From: Enterocloster bolteae
GTDB taxonomy: Bacteria > Bacillota > Clostridia > Lachnospirales > Lachnospiraceae
Reading direction: 5' to 3'
DNA: 64,000 nucleotides
Assembly (NCBI RefSeq): GCF_002234575.2
Contig: NZ_CP022464.2
Coordinates: 4,774,001-4,838,000, forward strand
In this document: positions 18,397 to 27,386 of the stretch, in pieces
Position numbering within the stretch: the stretch's first letter is position 1
Layout: every line of letters begins with the position of its first letter
Program-made: the position numbers and the translations under genes
Notes under the pieces: generated by a model
What the model was told of the DNA's origin: nothing
Databases searched by the model: none
The model's input: the letters and a program-made list of their open reading frames with translations, nothing else

Positions 18397-20037
18397 CTAC
18401 TCTCTGCTCAGGGTAGCGCCTGACCTGGCTGTGTTCACCAGGCGGGCGTACCGGCCGAGAAGCCCCTTTTCTCTTGGACGCCTCACTGCCTTCCATTCCC
18501 TGCGTCTGGCTTCAAGCTCCTCGTCGCTGACCTCCAGATGGAGGTAATCCTTATACAAATCCACAGTTATCCTGTCCCCATCCTTAACCAGGGCAATTGG
18601 ACCTCCCTCTGCTGCCTCAGGGCACAGATATCCGATGCTTAAGCCGCCGCTGGCCCCTGAGAAACGCCCGTCGGTGATGACCGCTGTGTTGGGTATTCCC
18701 TTGATGATTTCCGTAATCCGGTGCAGCTCCTTCATTCCCGGACCTCCCTTTGGACCTTCATAGCGTACAATAACGGCATCACCTTCCTTTATCTCCTTTG
18801 CCCGGAAAGCAGCATAACACTCATCCTCGCCCTCAAATACCCTGGCCGTGCCCTTAAAACGCCGCACTTCCATGGGAACTGCCGATGTCTTTACCAGGGC
18901 TCCCTGGGGCGCCAGATTGCCATAGAGAACCTGGATTCCGTCTGCCCTGGATACAGGATCGTCCATGGACTTTATAACTTCCCTGTCGCCCTGAGACGTA
19001 CGCTCCAGAATCTGCCCCAGTGTTTCCCCAGTCACTGTCAGCACATCCTTATTCATTACAGACTCCAGCTCTTTCATCACAGCCGGTATTCCGCCTGCAT
19101 AGTGCAGGTCTACCACGGTCCGGTTTCCGTTGGGTACAATGGAGCACAGTACCGGCGTGGCAGTGGTAATCTTTGAAAAATCATCCCAGTCCAGGGAAAT
19201 CCCCAGCTCTGCCGCCAGTGCCGGTAGATGAATCAGGGCATTCAGGGAGCCTCCGATAGCGGAAAGAAGGGTGATGGTATTCTCCAGCGCCTCCCGTGTC
19301 ATAATCTGGCTGGGGCGAATCTGCTTCTCCACCATCTTCATCACAGCCCGCCCTGATTCTCTTGCGCTGAAACGGCGCATGCTGGTGCTTGAAGGAATCA
19401 GGCTTCCTCCCGGCAGCATCATACCCAGGGACTCACAGAGAGCGCCCATGGTATTGGCTGTTCCCAGAAAGGGACAGATTCCGGGGCCCGTGTAATATTT
19501 GAGCGTCCCCTCAATCAGCTGCCGCTCTGTTATCTCTCCCCGCAGGAACTGCTGGCGCAGTTCCTTTGACTCATTGGGTTTTATCTGGGCATAGCAGGGA
19601 CCGGCCGTGACAATAACTGAAGGAAGGTCAATCCGTGCTGCTGCGTTCAGCATTCCCGGCACGATTTTATCGCAGGAACCCATGTACACTACTCCGTCAA
19701 ACACTCCCTCGCCCACCACCATGGCTTCAATGGAATCCGTGATGATTTCCCTGTGGGGCAGACAGTATCGCATACCGGAATGCCCCTGGGCAATACCGTC
19801 ACACATGGCTACCGTGTTAAACTCAATGGGCTCGCCGCCGGCTTCCAGGATTCCCTTCTTTACCTCCTCAGCCAGCTGTTTTAAAGGCTCATGTCCCGGA
19901 CATATCTCATTCCAGCTGTTGGCAACGGCAATGAGCGGCTTGTGGTCCAGGGAGTCGATGGAAACGCCTGCCGATGCCAGATGGGCCTTGGATATGGCTT
20001 TCTGGAACGGCTCCAATTTATCAATTGCCCGCAACAT
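18397..20037 (-). CDS. IlvD/Edd family dehydratase (sugar-acid dehydratase candidate)
   Basis: A 546-residue iron-sulfur dehydratase. The three expected cluster cysteines are visible: Cys46 in N-E-I-C-P-G-H, Cys122 in G-S-C-D-K and Cys188 in G-I-C-P-F-L-G-T-A-N-T-M. The general family covers dihydroxy-acid dehydratase, 6-phosphogluconate dehydratase and sugar-acid dehydratases. No valine or isoleucine biosynthesis genes are nearby. The operon instead encodes a PTS and a KDPG-type aldolase, so I favour a sugar-acid or phosphorylated sugar-acid substrate, giving a 2-keto-3-deoxy product. The ATG at 20037 is five bases after AGGAGG. The gene overlaps the end of the EIIC gene, so translation is coupled. 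Confidence 0.88.
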   Translation of the reverse strand: MLRAIDKLEPFQKAISKAHLASAGVSIDSLDHKPLIAVANSWNEICPGHEPLKQLAEEVKKGILEAGGEPIEFNTVAMCDGIAQGHSGMRYCLPHREIITDSIEAMVVGEGVFDGVVYMGSCDKIVPGMLNAAARIDLPSVIVTAGPCYAQIKPNESKELRQQFLRGEITERQLIEGTLKYYTGPGICPFLGTANTMGALCESLGMMLPGGSLIPSSTSMRRFSARESGRAVMKMVEKQIRPSQIMTREALENTITLLSAIGGSLNALIHLPALAAELGISLDWDDFSKITTATPVLCSIVPNGNRTVVDLHYAGGIPAVMKELESVMNKDVLTVTGETLGQILERTSQGDREVIKSMDDPVSRADGIQVLYGNLAPQGALVKTSAVPMEVRRFKGTARVFEGEDECYAAFRAKEIKEGDAVIVRYEGPKGGPGMKELHRITEIIKGIPNTAVITDGRFSGASGGLSIGYLCPEAAEGGPIALVKDGDRITVDLYKDYLHLEVSDEELEARRREWKAVRRPREKGLLGRYARLVNTARSGATLSRE

Positions 20038-21388
20038 CATTTCCTCCTGCTAACATTGTTTTCTTCTTGTTATAACGATTCATGAACACCCATACGGCTG
20101 CCATAACCGCAATCAGTACCGGCACAAAAATGTACGGCTTTTTGATGAATGCCTCGTACACCAGAAAGCTTACCGTAAGGCTGGTGGCAGCGAAGGATGT
20201 AATCATTCCTTCCCCCAGGTCCAGTCCCACGGAGGTGGCCAGCTGGGTCAGGACAGGCGCTGTAGCCGTACCTGCCAGCAGGATGGCCCCTGTACACACC
20301 AGGCCCATGATGATGTTCTTAAACAGGTTTCCTCTGGTGATAGCAACCACCAGGGCCACACGGAAGGTCACAACCGCCAGGTCCGCAAAGGGAAGCACGC
20401 GGTTTCCCGGAAGTACGGCAGCCATAAGGATGGTTAGCGGAATGACAATCAGGGATGTGGTGATGACATCAGGATTTCCCACTACAACCGCCGCATCCAG
20501 GCCGATAAGGAATTTCCTGCCCTTAAACTTCTCCTGGGTAAACTTTTTGGCAGCCTCTGAGATTGGCATAAGTCCTTCCATAAAAAGAGAGGTCATCTTG
20601 GGAATCAATACCATGACAGCCGCCATGTTTACGCCCAACGCCATAATATCAGCCACTGAATACTTGGCCAGAACACCGATAACGCAGCCAAGTACCAGGC
20701 CCATGATGGTGGGTTCACCAAAGAATCCCAGATATTTCTTGGCATCCTTGATTTCAAAATCAATCTTGTTGATTCCGGGTATCTTATCCAGCAGCCAGTT
20801 AAGGGGTGCTGCGATAATGATGGAGGAAAGAGCTGACATGGTTGGAAGGGATACGCCGGGAATACCGAAGTAATCCTCCACCAGAGGCGCGGTCCAGTCT
20901 GACAGCTTAAATGTGATAATGGCCATGATGACCGTTGCACCGATACCCATTGCCACATTTTTAGTCACAAAATAAACCATGATTCCTACGATTGCCATGT
21001 GATGATAATTCCAGATATCCACATCCAGGGTATCTGTGGCCTTCAGTACCAGCATAACAATGTTGGTGGCCAGAATACAGAATATAAGGATAGCGATAAT
21101 CGGCGATGACCATGTAACTGCCGCGATGGCTCCCCAGCCCACATCCAGAATGTCCAGCTTAATACCGAAATTCTGCACCATGGCCTGGGCGGCAGGCCCC
21201 AGATTGCTCTTCATCATGTTGATGACCAGATTAATACCCGCAAAGCCAATGCCGATGGTAAGGCCGCTTCTGAAAGCCTTTGATAATTTCACCCGGAAAA
21301 TAAGCCCTATGATGGTTATGATGATTGGAAGCATGACCACAGCGCCTGCATCCAGAATCGTATTGAAAATATTATAAAGTATCTGCAT
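20021..21388 (-). CDS. PTS EIIC subunit, galactitol (Gat) family
   Basis: A 455-residue membrane transporter domain with about ten hydrophobic segments, an early G-L-I-F-R-V-K-L-S-K-A-F motif and the conserved N-P-D-V-I-T-T-S segment. It resembles GatC/SgcC proteins, which take up polyols or related sugars coupled to phosphorylation by EIIA and EIIB. GGGGAGA precedes the ATG. It follows eiiB by 88 bases and overlaps the dehydratase gene by 17 bases. The substrate is probably a sugar acid, given the downstream enzymes, but this is inferred from context. Confidence 0.9.
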   Translation of the reverse strand: MQILYNIFNTILDAGAVVMLPIIITIIGLIFRVKLSKAFRSGLTIGIGFAGINLVINMMKSNLGPAAQAMVQNFGIKLDILDVGWGAIAAVTWSSPIIAILIFCILATNIVMLVLKATDTLDVDIWNYHHMAIVGIMVYFVTKNVAMGIGATVIMAIITFKLSDWTAPLVEDYFGIPGVSLPTMSALSSIIIAAPLNWLLDKIPGINKIDFEIKDAKKYLGFFGEPTIMGLVLGCVIGVLAKYSVADIMALGVNMAAVMVLIPKMTSLFMEGLMPISEAAKKFTQEKFKGRKFLIGLDAAVVVGNPDVITTSLIVIPLTILMAAVLPGNRVLPFADLAVVTFRVALVVAITRGNLFKNIIMGLVCTGAILLAGTATAPVLTQLATSVGLDLGEGMITSFAATSLTVSFLVYEAFIKKPYIFVPVLIAVMAAVWVFMNRYNKKKTMLAGGNDVAGN

Positions 21389-21476
21389 ATGATTAATCTC
21401 CCCTAAGATTTCATTTGTCTTTCATAGCCTACGGCTGTCTGTCCTGAGCGCGTTTGAGACACACTCAAACCCCTTT

Positions 21477-21755
21477 TTATTTCAGATGGGACAGAATCTC
21501 ATCCAGCGTTGCATCCTCATTAATTCCTGTCAGCAGGGAAATGGCGCCTACCACCGGGATATTCACATTGCCGCCCGTAAACTTTCCTGTGGTAACCAGC
21601 AAATCAAAATCATCCGCCTTGGATTCCACCTCCAGAAGCTTGCACTGGGTTACAGATACCGGGATTCCGTTGTCTTCACATTTCTCCCTGATTTTGGTTG
21701 CCACTACCGTTGATGTTGCGATTCCATTTCCACATGCCACTAATATACGTTTCAT
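21477..21755 (-). CDS. PTS EIIB subunit, galactitol family
   Basis: A 92-residue cytoplasmic phosphocarrier. The phosphorylated cysteine is Cys8 in the P-loop-like V-A-C-G-N-G-I-A-T-S at the very N-terminus, as in GatB. The rest alternates strands and helices as expected for the flavodoxin-like EIIB fold. It passes phosphate from the EIIA protein to the substrate during passage through EIIC. It lies between eiiA (27-base gap) and eiiC. Confidence 0.93.
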   Translation of the reverse strand: MKRILVACGNGIATSTVVATKIREKCEDNGIPVSVTQCKLLEVESKADDFDLLVTTGKFTGGNVNIPVVGAISLLTGINEDATLDEILSHLK

Positions 21756-21782
21756 TTTTATTTTCTCCTTTGATAGTCTCTT

Positions 21783-22256
21783 TTAGTTTTCATCTTCCAG
21801 CAGATACTGCTTGATGATTTTATGGATGGTGTCAGGCTGTCCTGCCTCCACTATGTGTTTCATATCCTCCTGGTTCTGAATCAGCTTTACGATTCGCTGA
21901 AGCATCTCAATATGTCCGTGGGCCTCTGTCAGGGCCAGCATGATGACCAGGCTTACCGGTACGTCATTGTCAGGCTCATCCATGGCCCTGAAGGGAGCCG
22001 GTGTCTTAAGCACCGCCACGCAGATGGCCGCCTCATTAACATGGCAGATATCCGCATGAGGAATGGCCACGTTGATTCCCCCGGTCTTAAGACCCGTGGG
22101 GAAGGACTGCTCCCGCTCCAGGATGGCCTGTTTATATGTATCCTTTACAATGCCCTTTTCACAGAGATAATCTGTCATGGCAGACAGAACCTCCCGGTCC
22201 GTCATAGGTTTGTCAAATTCCAGAATCAATGATTCATTAAACGCAATGCCGCTCAT
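21783..22256 (-). CDS. PTS EIIA subunit, fructose/galactitol (PTS_EIIA_2) type
   Basis: A 157-residue cytoplasmic phosphocarrier that accepts phosphate from HPr. The active-site histidine is His67 in N-V-A-I-P-H-A-D. Flanking motifs G-I-V-K-D-T-Y and F-P-T-G-L are typical. Its ATG overlaps the aldolase stop (ATGA at 22253-22256), a sign of translational coupling. It would also be the phosphate source sensed, indirectly, by the LevR-type activator upstream. Confidence 0.93.
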   Translation of the reverse strand: MSGIAFNESLILEFDKPMTDREVLSAMTDYLCEKGIVKDTYKQAILEREQSFPTGLKTGGINVAIPHADICHVNEAAICVAVLKTPAPFRAMDEPDNDVPVSLVIMLALTEAHGHIEMLQRIVKLIQNQEDMKHIVEAGQPDTIHKIIKQYLLEDEN

Positions 22257-22894
22257 GATTCTTTTTCCTCCATACTCTTCATTTTCTCTTCCATGGCTGC
22301 TATGGAACCGCGGATTCCCTCTTCATTTTCATTCAGTATATCCTCTTTCAGGAAAATACCCGAACCGATTCCCGCAAATGATGCCCCTGCCGCAAAGTAC
22401 TCCTGTACATTTGAGGTACCGATGCCCCCCACGACCATCAGCGGCATTTTCCCCAGAGGCGCCTGGATATCTGACACATATCTGCTCCCCAGCCTGCCGG
22501 CAGGGAATATCTTCACAATATCCGCCCCGTCCAGAAAACTCTGTCTGATTTCCGAAGGTGAAAAAGCCCCCGGTACAGACACCACGCCGCGCTCCCGGCA
22601 CAGGTCCAATATGCGCTTTTCAAATACCGTGGGAGACAACAAAAAGGCTGCACCTGCCTCAATGGCCTCCACGGCTTCTTCATAAGTAAGGACCGTGCCG
22701 GCTCCCACCATGATTTGTGCTCCAAATTCCTGGCTGATTTTCCGTATGGATTCCAGGGCTCCCGGAGTATTCATGGTAATTTCAACGGAGCCTAAGCAGG
22801 TCCCCACCAGGTTCTTGACAACCGTGCGGGTCTGTGAATAGGTATAGCCTCTTAAGATTACTGTCACTTTCGGAAATTTTTCTATATTCATCAT
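22253..22894 (-). CDS. KDPG/KHG-type aldolase (2-keto-3-deoxy-phosphogluconate aldolase family)
   Basis: A 213-residue class I aldolase. The Schiff-base lysine is Lys128 in V-K-I-F-P-A, and the proton-relay glutamate is Glu38 in V-E-I-T. G-A-G-T-V-L, L-S-P-T and V-P-G-A-F-S-P-S-E motifs complete the active site. It would split the dehydratase product into pyruvate and an aldehyde or triose phosphate. The start is the double ATG at 22894/22891, five bases after AAAGGAG. It is the first gene after the sigma-54 promoter at 22920-22937. Confidence 0.93.
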   Translation of the reverse strand: MMNIEKFPKVTVILRGYTYSQTRTVVKNLVGTCLGSVEITMNTPGALESIRKISQEFGAQIMVGAGTVLTYEEAVEAIEAGAAFLLSPTVFEKRILDLCRERGVVSVPGAFSPSEIRQSFLDGADIVKIFPAGRLGSRYVSDIQAPLGKMPLMVVGGIGTSNVQEYFAAGASFAGIGSGIFLKEDILNENEEGIRGSIAAMEEKMKSMEEKES

Positions 22895-22919
22895 TCTCGC
22901 TCCTTTCTGACAATATATA

Positions 22920-22937
22920 AAGCAAGAATGATGCCAA
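22920..22937 (-). promoter_or_regulatory. Sigma-54 (-24/-12) promoter of the aldolase-PTS-dehydratase operon
   Basis: On the minus strand TTGGCAT is followed by five bases and TTGCTT. The GG and GC elements are exactly 10 bases apart, as the sigma-54 consensus requires. The site starts one base after the activator stop codon and lies 26 bases before the aldolase ATG. The upstream gene encodes a GAFTGA-containing activator, which makes the assignment strong. Confidence 0.9.
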
Positions 22938-25916
22938 CTAATTGACTGATTTTGTATTTTTACATAAAAGATTACGGATCTCTTCCCGTGTCCGGCTGGC
23001 GCGGATGGCAGAAACCATGGATTCATCAGAAATAATCTGATACAGCTGTTCAAAATATTTTCTGGAATCCTCCTGAATGGCCAGCACAAAAATAACATCC
23101 ACGGTGTTGACTCCATCCCATAAAACGGGTTTGTCTAATTTTGTAACAGAAATGACTGGTTTTGTAACCAATCCAGGGTCGCCATGAGGAATGGCGATCC
23201 CCTGGCTGAGCCGGGTGGTCATCATTCCCTCCCGCTTATAGACGCTGAGAAGGAATTCCTGCCGGACCAATCCTTCCTCTGCCATATGTCCCACTGCCTC
23301 ATCTATAATCTGGTCCTTAAACTCCGCCTCTGTCCTTATATAGATATGGCCCAGAGAGATAACCTCCGACAGCTGGTTTTCTTCGAACATGGCACTCCGC
23401 TTTAATATGCCGCGAAGCTGCCTGATGCCCTCCGGGCTGTAAACCCGGCTTACAGATATAAACGGATAAGTGCCTGAATCCGGATTGATGGTGCCCACAA
23501 TAGCCAGTATCTCATACTCCTTTTCCGTATTGGCAATGATGCGATCAATGCTGGAATCCTCAATGTACCCCCTGGTCACTACAACGGTCCCGGCCAGGTT
23601 GCTCTTCAGGCGTTCCGTCAAATGTTCCTTTAATTTTACGGCAGCTCCCTGTCCTGTGATGCACAGGCACAAAATCGCTTTTTTCCTGGACTCGCTCTGT
23701 TCCCTGGTTCCGGTAAGTTTAATCTTGTCCAGTTCATCCGCAATCTCGTTCAGGGATTCATCCGTCCACATGGTCTTTCGCACTGCTTCCACCACCATCA
23801 TGGTGTCTGTACGGGGCAGCACTCTGACCTGCATGCCTGTCTCCTCCCGAATTTTCTGTCCCACATTCAGGAGTGAGCCCATGTCAGCCAGCACGATGCA
23901 GCCTTTTCCCTGGTTGACGCGCCTGGCCATATCCACTGTCTTTTCCGCCATCTGAGCCGGCGTATCCCACAGGTTCATATCCACTCCAACAGCGTGTTCC
24001 GTTCCCATGATGGCATTGGCAACCTGGGCCATTCCGCTGGCCACCGGGCCATGGGATACCACCAGCACCCCAATTCTCCCCTCCTGGGCCATATCCTTTT
24101 TCTTGAATTTCCTGAAGTACATGGCCAGGAATGCCTTTTCCTCTTCCGGCAGGGTCAGATAATACTTTTTCTGTATTTCATCCACAGCATAGCAGGCAGC
24201 TTCATAATCCTCGTAAGACTGCTGGCGAATATTCTCCATGCCTGGGTACACCATACGCCCGTGACTGCGCATCCGCTCCATGGCCATGTTCAGATGAATG
24301 GCCAGAGGAAACACCACCTGTTCCTCCAGCCCGGGAAGCCGTTTCCTGGCCAGATCACAGATATCCCTCGTCATGCGCAGAATGTCGTCCCCCACAATAG
24401 AGGCAATCTCGTCCTCCCGTATACCCGACTTCTGGAATTCATGGATATGGCGCTGGAACCTTGACTCTATCTCGTCGGTGAGCTGGACTTCGATGTCCTG
24501 TTCCCTAAGGCCGTCCCTCAGCAGCTGGTCATACTTTTCCTCCAGGGATTCATATATGTTAAAGCCCTCCAAAAAGGTTTCCGTTCCTGATTTTCCTGCT
24601 GATTCCCCGGTATCATCGGGAAACACATAACAGTCGTCAGGGCACAGTTCCTTTATTTCTTTGGTAATCCGGTCAGGCACATAACCCTTCCTCAGGTTCT
24701 CCGTCAGGCTGGCGAATGATACGGTGATACGTCCGTCCTTTCTGGCCCGTCCTTCCAGAAACGCTTTGGCACAGCACACCTGTATATCCGATTTAAGCTG
24801 TCCCACATTGCCCGGACAGTCCCCGCCCAACAGACACCAGAGCGCCTGCTGCCTTATTTTTATCTGTTTCCCCAGACGTCTGGATTCCCACTGGAAAAAC
24901 CGCAGGATAAACTGCAGCTTCTCTCCCGCCGGACGGTCCTTTAAGGAGGGAATTTCTATCACCATGGGAATCCTGCGCCTGAAGGTCAGAAGCAGGGAGC
25001 TCTGGGGATTTTCCGTGGTTGCGGCAATGACCATCACATGGCTTTCCCGCTGGGTATCCACTTCCCCCAGACGTCTGAACCTCCCCTTATCCATCAGATA
25101 AAAAAGGATCTCCTGGCCCTCCGGGGGCAGCCTGTGCACCTCATCCAGGAACAGAATTCCCCCATTGCACAGCTCCACTACCCCCTTTTTGTTGTCAGAA
25201 GCGCCGGTGAATGCCCCCTTGCTGTATCCGAAGAGCTGGGCCAGCAGAAGCTGGGGATTATCCGCATAATCCGCACAGTTAAACTCAAAGTAGGGAGCGT
25301 CCTTACCAAAATTTTCAGTACCGCAGGCATACTCATGCATGAGCTCCGCCAGAAAGCTTTTCCCCACGCCAGAAGGTCCGTATATAAGGCAGTGCAGCCC
25401 TCTGGGCGGATACAGCACGGCAGCCTGGGCACGGGTAATCTGAGTCTTCATGCTACCGTCAAACCCTACAAAAGCGCTGAACGCATTAGCCCTTTCATCC
25501 TCCGCCCCGGATTCCGCAGGTTCTTCATATTCCGCATGTTTCGCATATTCCGTATGTTTCGCTAAATCCGGTGCCAGACCGGCTCCCTCCTTCTCCTGGC
25601 AGTCGCCAAAAGGAGTCCATATCTCCAACAGTTCCTCCCGCAGCCTGCCTGCGGCATATTTTCCTATCCTGTAGCCGGCTTCCTCCAGCATCCTGGTAAG
25701 CCCGCGGTCCGACACGTCCGGATGTTCTGTCAGAATCCGCTTCATGTCCTCAAATATAACCGGCTTCCTCCGCTTCCTGGAATCAGGTATATGGTGCTCC
25801 CGGCGTACCGTGGTCACATCCTCCCTGAATACCTGCAGTCGGGACGCTATCTCCTCATCTGTCAGGGGATTCTTACTGTCCTCACCTTTTATGATTTGCA
25901 ATATCCGTTCTTCCAT
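22938..25916 (-). CDS. LevR/ManR-type sigma-54-dependent PTS-regulated activator
   Basis: A 992-residue activator. An N-terminal HTH region (about 1-95) precedes the AAA+ domain with Walker A G-P-S-G-V-G-K-S at 180-187, the sigma-54-contacting G-A-F-T-G-A at 234-239 and Walker B at 254-259. A PTS regulation domain spans about 460-605, with His541. An EIIA-Man-like domain follows (His622 in V-V-S-H-G). An EIIB-like domain covers about 745-840 (Cys752), and a PTS_EIIA_2 domain ends the protein (His911 in I-P-H-G-D). Phosphorylation at these sites should tune activity to PTS flux. The start at 25916 follows GGGAG. The neighbouring sigma-54 promoter is its evident target. Confidence 0.93.
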   Translation of the reverse strand: MEERILQIIKGEDSKNPLTDEEIASRLQVFREDVTTVRREHHIPDSRKRRKPVIFEDMKRILTEHPDVSDRGLTRMLEEAGYRIGKYAAGRLREELLEIWTPFGDCQEKEGAGLAPDLAKHTEYAKHAEYEEPAESGAEDERANAFSAFVGFDGSMKTQITRAQAAVLYPPRGLHCLIYGPSGVGKSFLAELMHEYACGTENFGKDAPYFEFNCADYADNPQLLLAQLFGYSKGAFTGASDNKKGVVELCNGGILFLDEVHRLPPEGQEILFYLMDKGRFRRLGEVDTQRESHVMVIAATTENPQSSLLLTFRRRIPMVIEIPSLKDRPAGEKLQFILRFFQWESRRLGKQIKIRQQALWCLLGGDCPGNVGQLKSDIQVCCAKAFLEGRARKDGRITVSFASLTENLRKGYVPDRITKEIKELCPDDCYVFPDDTGESAGKSGTETFLEGFNIYESLEEKYDQLLRDGLREQDIEVQLTDEIESRFQRHIHEFQKSGIREDEIASIVGDDILRMTRDICDLARKRLPGLEEQVVFPLAIHLNMAMERMRSHGRMVYPGMENIRQQSYEDYEAACYAVDEIQKKYYLTLPEEEKAFLAMYFRKFKKKDMAQEGRIGVLVVSHGPVASGMAQVANAIMGTEHAVGVDMNLWDTPAQMAEKTVDMARRVNQGKGCIVLADMGSLLNVGQKIREETGMQVRVLPRTDTMMVVEAVRKTMWTDESLNEIADELDKIKLTGTREQSESRKKAILCLCITGQGAAVKLKEHLTERLKSNLAGTVVVTRGYIEDSSIDRIIANTEKEYEILAIVGTINPDSGTYPFISVSRVYSPEGIRQLRGILKRSAMFEENQLSEVISLGHIYIRTEAEFKDQIIDEAVGHMAEEGLVRQEFLLSVYKREGMMTTRLSQGIAIPHGDPGLVTKPVISVTKLDKPVLWDGVNTVDVIFVLAIQEDSRKYFEQLYQIISDESMVSAIRASRTREEIRNLLCKNTKSVN

Positions 25917-26014
25917 GCGCGCATTCTCCCATACAATCATACAGCCTGTTTCAATGAGTATTATCATACCATCTTTTGATATGATTTACCACATGGCAAT
26001 CCAGCCAGCTTCCC

Positions 26015-26965
26015 CTATTGGCAGTTGCTTACAAGGCGCTGCGCCAGACATTCTTCCAGAAACTCCATACAGTACTGTTCCAGATGCATCAGCCCTTCCT
26101 TTTCTATTGGAAAATGGCCCGCCCCCTTTAACAGCTTCATATCCTTGCTGCAATTCAGTCTGTCATAGAATATTCTGCTGAGACTGGCATCTGTCCATCT
26201 GTCATTTTCCGGGAGCACCAGAAGCACGGGACACCTGCTAAAGCGCTCCGGCTCCGGGTGGATATGAGGATTTAAAAGCGTGTGCAGAAATGCCACCGGC
26301 ACCTTTGCCCCGGAAGAACGCCTGTCTCTCATCAGCACCTCAGCCAGTTCCTCATTGTTTACGATTGCCTTCATATTCCCCACCCACTTTATAGGCACTT
26401 TTATAAAGCCCAGCCATGCGGATACCTTTGATATGAGCCTGAGGCCGTGTTCTGCCATCCACCCGGAACTCACAACGTTTTTCCTGACCAACGGCTCTCT
26501 CTGGTCCAGAAGGCAGGTTGCTATCACTCCCTGAATCTCAGGCAGTCCGGATGCAGTCTGATATGCCAGGATTCCCCCTGCGCTGAGGCCGAACAGAAAG
26601 GTGGGCCTTATCTCCCTGGCCTGATAGTACATGACTATCTCGGCCGCGCAGTCCACCCAATCCTGGTATACCACCTTTCCGTAATACTCGGTCATTCCAT
26701 AGAGGGGAAGGTCCGGACAGATTACCTCGTAACCCTGCTTCATGAGGGGTACTGCTATCAAAGACAGAAGCCTTCCGTTTCCCCCCACACCGTGAAACAG
26801 TATAACCCGCGCTTTTGCTTCTTTTACCCTGTAGTGGTCTATATGTATGCCAAACCTGCCTATTCCCACAAAATACTCATCCGGCCGCCAAACGCCGGTC
26901 AGCCGGTTTTCTTCCGGCAGGTATTCCTGTACTTTCTTCCAGTATCCATCTTTTCCGTAATACAT
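26015..26965 (-). CDS. Alpha/beta hydrolase
   Basis: A 316-residue serine hydrolase. The oxyanion-hole loop is L-F-H-G-V-G-G-N-G near 57-64, the nucleophile is Ser128 in G-L-S-A-G, the likely acid is Asp255 in P-E-N-D-R-W, and the base is His284 in G-A-G-H-F. A cap region lies between about 140 and 220. It resembles monoacylglycerol lipase or carboxylesterase folds, but the substrate is unknown. GGAGG lies seven bases before the ATG at 26965. It stands alone. The stretch 26966-27386 upstream is AT-rich and holds no gene I can support. Confidence 0.85.
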   Translation of the reverse strand: MYYGKDGYWKKVQEYLPEENRLTGVWRPDEYFVGIGRFGIHIDHYRVKEAKARVILFHGVGGNGRLLSLIAVPLMKQGYEVICPDLPLYGMTEYYGKVVYQDWVDCAAEIVMYYQAREIRPTFLFGLSAGGILAYQTASGLPEIQGVIATCLLDQREPLVRKNVVSSGWMAEHGLRLISKVSAWLGFIKVPIKWVGNMKAIVNNEELAEVLMRDRRSSGAKVPVAFLHTLLNPHIHPEPERFSRCPVLLVLPENDRWTDASLSRIFYDRLNCSKDMKLLKGAGHFPIEKEGLMHLEQYCMEFLEECLAQRLVSNCQ

Positions 26966-27386
26966 GTGTGTCCCTCCGCTTTGCGTCATTACTGTTTTTA
27001 AGCCATGAGCCGGATAAAATGAACGGTACGGCAACGCAAAAAGACATAGCCCGCATTCTTATGAAAGATGCAGGTTATGCCTTGAATCTGCCGGTGCATA
27101 ATCCTATATTGTTATAATCACAATCCTGGCTTCCGTCGCTGTCAGCGTCGTCCATCCTTATTCCAAGCTCCTCTTGCCAATCACTAAAATAGTTGTCTTT
27201 ACATAGTTATGTTAAAGTTATATTGAAATCATTGTGTGAATGCAGATACCTCTGTATTATGCAGCATTATACGGGATGGGCGGCGGGTTGTCAACGGTAT
27301 ACACGGAATCTTAGCGGATTTTTAATATACGGAAATTTAACAGATTCTTGCCCCCACCCCCAAACAGAACCGTTCTGCTCCAAGGC

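Noticed and set aside
18397..20037. Dihydroxy-acid dehydratase of branched-chain amino acid synthesis (ilvD)
   Set aside because: The family fits, but the operon is a PTS plus KDPG-type aldolase with no ilvB, ilvC or leu genes, so I did not give the ilvD symbol.
27019..27117. A 32-codon plus-strand frame beginning M-N-G-T-A-T-Q-K-D-I-A-R
   Set aside because: The start resembles a LacI N-terminus, but there is no ribosome site and the frame stops after 32 codons. Chance or a fragment too small to support.
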